A stretch of DNA of 26,268 bases, from NCBI GenBank assembly GCA_037129555.1, contig JBAXUS010000079.1, forward strand, positions 1 through 26,268. The letters run 5' to 3'. Shown here piece after piece: positions 23,199 to 26,268 of the stretch. The notes below the pieces were generated by a model. That model was not told where the DNA came from. It made no database searches and was given only the letters and a program-made list of their open reading frames with translations. How positions within the stretch are numbered: the first letter of the stretch is position 1; each line of letters opens with the position of its first letter. A program made the position numbers and the translations under genes. The stretch comes from JANXLS01 sp037129555. Lineage in GTDB: Bacteria > Planctomycetota > SZUA-567 > H5-PLA8.

Positions 23199-25442
23199 TT
23201 ACTTTCTCATCACCGGCGTGCGAACCGTTCCGTCTGCGTACAAAATGCGGGAGGTTGTCGCGTTTTTCAGTTGATACAACACGAAATCATTTACATCACC
23301 GAGTTTGAACATTTTGCTGTATTGCAGCGGTTCGTTGGTCTCCGGGCAGACCAGTTTTCCTTTTTCGTTCAAACACGAATTGTCTGACAGAATGTAGTTT
23401 CCGTCCACGAGCGCGGCAAGTGTCGGAGGATTCGATTTCTTGTCGCTGACGTAATCCGCGATAGCCTTGTAGTACATTTTGTAGAGCGCTTCGCGGGTCT
23501 TGATGTTGCCTGTGTTGACCGGCGGCGCGACGGCTACGGGAGTTGCTGGCGCGACGGTCGTCGGTGGAGCTTCAACGGGCTTGGTCTGAGCTGGCATGGG
23601 CAGGTCGCTGACTTTGAATGTTGTGGGATCGATGCCTGCAGCGGTGAGAATTTTGTCGAGGACTACTTTCATATCTTTGTCGAGCGCTTCATTGGTGCGG
23701 CGCGGTTTCAATTGCACGGCGGCCAGTTTCGATTGATCAGACACCCAGAGTTGCAACAGGCTCCAACTCTTGTTCAGTTCTTTCGCATACTTCTTGCCCT
23801 TGTCGTAGATCGCGGGATTCGCAGTTTTCACCGTTTCGATGCGGAGTTCTTCTTTGTCCAATTGCGCGAATTGCTGGCGGATGATGGTGTCGGCGGCGGT
23901 CAAAAACGCGGGAGCTGCGACAGGTTCGCCGCATCGTCGGGCGAGTTCGCCGAGCATGAAGGCGGTTTCGGCGGGATTCAATTGCCCTTTTTCGGGTGGA
24001 GTTAACAGCGATTCGGGGCTAAAGAATCGGACGCGGTCGCGATGGATCGCGAGCAGATTTTCCCACATCGCCCGGTTGAGGCATTCTTTTTCAAACGTGA
24101 GGATCGTGCGGCGTTCTTCGGCGACATCGTTGAGTAACTTCAGTTGCTTGTTTCCAAAGGCCAGCTCAGCTTCGTTGCGTCCGCGCGCATCCGCAGATGT
24201 TTCAGGCATGACGAATTTCAGCGCACGTTGCAATGCCTTGTCCGCTTCTTCCATCCGGCCCATGCGGTCCATGAATCCGGCGGTGCGGAGATACAGCACG
24301 TACATGTCGGCGCGAGAATACACGTCGGGGTTATCGTTCTGTAGGTTGCGCTGTACAGTATGTAAACGTAAGCCGTCGCCTTCCCCCAACTTAATGAGCA
24401 TGACAACCGCTTCGCACAGGACCTCGGGATCGATGTCGGCTCGGTTGGGGTCGATCATCGACACTTGCTTGCGGTTACGTCGGATTTCCATGGATGCTGC
24501 GGTGATGTCGTGCTGGATGCGGCGCAGCGAATAGCTCAGCGCTTCTTCCGTCTGCGATTGCAATCCCGGCACGGAGATTTCGCCGTTCAATTCGCGGCGG
24601 CATGCATGTGCGGCTTCGAGGTACAGCCGTGCCATTAAGGTGCTGGGCGCTTTCTGATGCTTGTAGATTTTGATCGCGTTATCGTACTTGATCCAATCGG
24701 GAATCTGCTCCTGCTGGAAGTCTTCCTGATTGATGTACGCCCCGAAGTGTTTGAGATTCAGCTTGTCACCTTTCTCAATAAAATCTTCCTTGATGCCGGC
24801 GAGCTTGCACATGCGGATGAACATGAGTGGCGAGACGGATTGGCGGACAAAGGCAGCGGTGTCGGCGTCGACTGGTTTGCCATCCCACGACGAGCCGAAG
24901 GAATCGACCAGCGCCGCGTAGCCGCAATCGGGGCAGGTCCAGACGTTGCTGTGAACGCAGGCTTTGCCGACGCTGTGGTTGCACATGTCGCGATCCACGC
25001 CATTTTTGTTGTTCACATTGCCGGGCAACGCGCCGAGAAATTGCGATTGGCAGATCGGGCAATGCAGCTTCTTCCATTGAATTTCAGCGACTGAAATCGG
25101 GGCGCCGTCTTTGTCTTTTGGGATGCAGCGGAAACCGTCTTCGCTGTGGCGGTACATCATTTCCTGGCAAATGGCACAGATGGCAGCGCGGTGCTTTGGG
25201 ACGTTGCCTTTCGGGCCGTCAGCAGGATTTGTTCCTTCCAGTGTTCGTTTGACACCTTCTTTGTCCCGACCGTTGAGCTTGAATTTGTTCTTGTCGTAAT
25301 CCTTATTCAGTTCATCGAAAATCGTGCCGCTCTGTCCGCCTCCGACAGTGGCACCGCCGCCGCCGGGCACGACATTTTGAGCGAACGCCGGCAGAGACAT
25401 GCCAGCGATGAGCAGTACGAACAGTGCAATTCGATTCATCAT
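23199..25442 (-). CDS. Large exported protein with DUF2225-like cysteine pairs
   Basis: This 747-residue protein has a clear signal peptide (cleavage after AFA at 21), then a Gly-rich linker. Three CxxC pairs follow, C89/C92, C128/C131 (LHCPICQSQF) and C170/C173 (WTCPDCGYAALVDSF), with extra Cys at 106, 154 and 162. The second and third pairs and CGYA resemble DUF2225, a probable zinc-binding bacterial family usually found without a signal peptide. Residues about 270-600 are helical and repeat-like (TPR-type rhythm). A Pro/Val/Ala linker (about 613-635) leads to a C-terminal domain ending ILYADGTVR, like the tail of prepilin-like DUF1559 proteins. Function unknown. Start is one of two adjacent ATGs (25442 or 25439), next to GGGGGA. 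Confidence 0.8.
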   Translation of the reverse strand: MMNRIALFVLLIAGMSLPAFAQNVVPGGGGATVGGGQSGTIFDELNKDYDKNKFKLNGRDKEGVKRTLEGTNPADGPKGNVPKHRAAICAICQEMMYRHSEDGFRCIPKDKDGAPISVAEIQWKKLHCPICQSQFLGALPGNVNNKNGVDRDMCNHSVGKACVHSNVWTCPDCGYAALVDSFGSSWDGKPVDADTAAFVRQSVSPLMFIRMCKLAGIKEDFIEKGDKLNLKHFGAYINQEDFQQEQIPDWIKYDNAIKIYKHQKAPSTLMARLYLEAAHACRRELNGEISVPGLQSQTEEALSYSLRRIQHDITAASMEIRRNRKQVSMIDPNRADIDPEVLCEAVVMLIKLGEGDGLRLHTVQRNLQNDNPDVYSRADMYVLYLRTAGFMDRMGRMEEADKALQRALKFVMPETSADARGRNEAELAFGNKQLKLLNDVAEERRTILTFEKECLNRAMWENLLAIHRDRVRFFSPESLLTPPEKGQLNPAETAFMLGELARRCGEPVAAPAFLTAADTIIRQQFAQLDKEELRIETVKTANPAIYDKGKKYAKELNKSWSLLQLWVSDQSKLAAVQLKPRRTNEALDKDMKVVLDKILTAAGIDPTTFKVSDLPMPAQTKPVEAPPTTVAPATPVAVAPPVNTGNIKTREALYKMYYKAIADYVSDKKSNPPTLAALVDGNYILSDNSCLNEKGKLVCPETNEPLQYSKMFKLGDVNDFVLYQLKNATTSRILYADGTVRTPVMRK

Positions 25443-25614
25443 TCCCCCACGTCACCTTCGACCGTCAGTCGCAACACATGCCTATGGAAACGCGATGCCC
25501 CATCCATGGCGTAGATGCGTTGGTTCAGTCAACACGAGTGAAACAGTCTAGCGATTTTTCGGACAAAAGCCAGACGGAAGGCGCCACATTTTTTGCGTGA
25601 TTCCCGGTTTCGGC

Positions 25615-25641
25615 TTGACATTCTCGTGCGCTGTTGATAAA
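25615..25641 (+). promoter_or_regulatory. Candidate promoter of tRNA-Gly
   Basis: A perfect -35 box TTGACA (25615-25620) and GATAAA (25636-25641), 15 bp apart, place the start site about 8 nt before the mature tRNA. The spacer is short, so the -10 assignment is tentative. The rest of 25443-25655 shows no gene. Confidence 0.5.
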
Positions 25642-25655
25642 TGAGTATTCACAAC

Positions 25656-25726
25656 GCGGGTATAGCACAATGGTAGTGCGATAGCCTTCCAAGCTATTTA
25701 CGCGGGTTCGATTCCCGCTACCCGCT
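25656..25726 (+). tRNA. tRNA-Gly (anticodon TCC)
   Basis: All arms can be folded by eye. The 7-bp acceptor is GCGGGTA with TACCCGC, the D stem is GCAC with GTGC, and the anticodon stem ATAGC with GCTAT holds loop CTTCCAA (anticodon TCC at 25688-25690). The T stem is GCGGG with CCCGC around TTCGATT. The discriminator base is T at 25726 and no CCA is encoded. It decodes GGA/GGG glycine codons. Confidence 0.97.
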
Positions 25727-25747
25727 CTCTCAAAAAACACCCCGTTT

Positions 25748-25847
25748 TCATAGGGGAAATCAGGTGTCGGACACGAACCGGACTGCAAAGTCCGGTTTTT
25801 TGTTTTTAGGCGATTTGTTTTACCCGATGTTTTACCCGCCCCTATGA
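25748..25847. repeat. Nested inverted and direct repeats just after tRNA-Gly
   Basis: TCATAGGGG (25748-25756) and CCCCTATGA (25839-25847) are a perfect 9-bp inverted repeat enclosing a terminator. Inside the right arm, GTTTTACCCG occurs twice in tandem (25817-25826 and 25829-25838), with a 2-bp spacer and a 12-bp period. This resembles recombinase arm or core sites, but no integrase gene is in view. Confidence 0.5.
25776..25807 (+). terminator. Intrinsic terminator
   Basis: AACCGGACT and AGTCCGGTT form a perfect 9-bp stem around the GCAA tetraloop, followed by a T-run interrupted by one G. It ends the tRNA-Gly transcript about 50 nt after the mature 3' end. Confidence 0.85.
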
Positions 25848-25968
25848 GACGAATTAGGGTGAGAGTTTTTAATTACGGCCGCGCGGCACGCCGCTCTCGG
25901 GAAGCATCGGGGAGCGCGCAAGCGGGGGGGCACCGGAAGACGCTCAGCGAACTGGTTGCGATGCCTGG
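25848..25968. other. Gene-free spacer
   Basis: No reading frame or RNA gene is recognised. The stretch holds a GC-rich palindromic patch (GCCGCGCGGC near 25879) and a run of seven G near 25924. Confidence 0.4.
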
Positions 25969-26268
25969 TTATTTGAAAACTTCCTCGTAGGGTTGTAGTT
26001 CATTCCTTTTCACCGGGCTGCGCGGCTTCTTTTGAGGCGATCCTGACGCCGGTTGGCCGCTTTCCTTTTTTTGCACAATTTGTCGTATTTCGGGATAGCT
26101 CGTCTGAAAGAGGCGCACCAATTCGTGCAGCTTCCCGTGAATCACTTCGTATTTTTCGATTTCCTTTTGGTCCTTATTCTGGGAAGCGAACTTGCTGATC
26201 TTGTCGAACTGAGCCGCAGCCCAATCAAGCCTATAAAGCGTAGCAAGCTTGCAGGAAATCAGCAGCTT
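25969..26268 (-). CDS. Partial gene running off the window, unknown charged protein (C-terminal part)
   Basis: The - strand frame from the window edge at 26268 to TAA at 25969-25971 is open for 99 codons, with no start inside, so the gene begins beyond the window. The visible part opens KLLISCKLATLYRLDWAAAQ and continues FDKISKFASQNKDQKEIEKY, helical and rich in Lys, Glu and Gln. It ends in a Pro/Lys/Ser-rich tail (QKKPRSPVKRNELQPYEEVF). I do not recognise the family. Its GC by hand count of three lines is about 49%, lower than the genes to the left. It converges on tRNA-Gly and may be accessory. A chance open frame of this length is unlikely but not excluded. Confidence 0.55.
   Translation of the reverse strand, partial: KLLISCKLATLYRLDWAAAQFDKISKFASQNKDQKEIEKYEVIHGKLHELVRLFQTSYPEIRQIVQKKESGQPASGSPQKKPRSPVKRNELQPYEEVFK

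Noticed and set aside
25525..25788. 87-codon - strand frame covering tRNA-Gly
   Set aside because: It contains the GSGNRTRV...YRTTIVLYPR-type translation produced by reading a tRNA backwards, a well-known spurious annotation.
1..26268. CRISPR array
   Set aside because: No regularly spaced direct repeats with unique spacers were seen; the palindromic repeats are dispersed and few.

Overview
This window looks like a stretch of chromosome from a Gram-negative-type (diderm) bacterium of moderately high GC. It carries a lipopolysaccharide (LPS) core and export block, several secreted proteins, a secreted sulfatase, and three membrane proteins ending in the 'PRFSL-x-TL' box often seen in planctomycete hypothetical proteins. 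Together with interspersed GC-rich palindromic repeats this suggests the Planctomycetota or a neighbouring PVC or candidate phylum. That placement is inference from gene content only.

Layout. (1) 1-214: two perfect hairpins of one repeat family and no gene. (2) 215-6778: an envelope glycan module. A GT4 glycosyltransferase, a GT9 heptosyltransferase-like enzyme and two oversized LptF/LptG permeases form a + strand operon, facing a convergent O-antigen ligase/polymerase-like protein. (3) 6883-9508: a promoter, then gatC, a Uma2-type nuclease and a secreted beta-helix protein. (4) 9527-11071 (-): a secreted M28-peptidase-like protein lacking the usual Glu-Glu active-site pair. (5) 11168-13848: a HicB/HicA toxin-antitoxin pair behind a near-consensus promoter embedded in a 29-bp dyad, then nadA, two hairpins, a small dimeric-barrel-like protein and a SAM methyltransferase. 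(6) 13883-15295 (-): a Glu/Leu-type dehydrogenase with an N-terminal extension. (7) 15362-18937: two 91-92 bp copies of one composite palindromic repeat, in opposite orientation. They bracket a probable - strand operon thiL, tsaE and three tandem paralogous membrane proteins. The tsaE stop codon lies inside another small hairpin repeat. (8) 18949-20583 (-): a membrane-anchored protein with a possible ExbD-like tail, coupled to an Ap4A-type Nudix hydrolase, behind a promoter overlapped by an inverted repeat. (9) 20742-25442 (-): a large exported protein with DUF2225-like zinc-type cysteine pairs, a squalene/phytoene synthase and a sulfatase. (10) 25615-26268: promoter, tRNA-Gly(TCC), a strong intrinsic terminator, nested direct and inverted repeats, and an open-ended - strand reading frame running off the window. 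This last part may be the edge of an accessory region.

Most genes fit known families. The parts I could not explain are the triple membrane paralogs with their repeat brackets, the degenerate M28 protein, the exported DUF2225-like protein, the membrane/Nudix pair with its operator-like dyad, the hicBA dyad, and the tRNA-Gly junction. No CRISPR array, rRNA or complete insertion sequence was seen.
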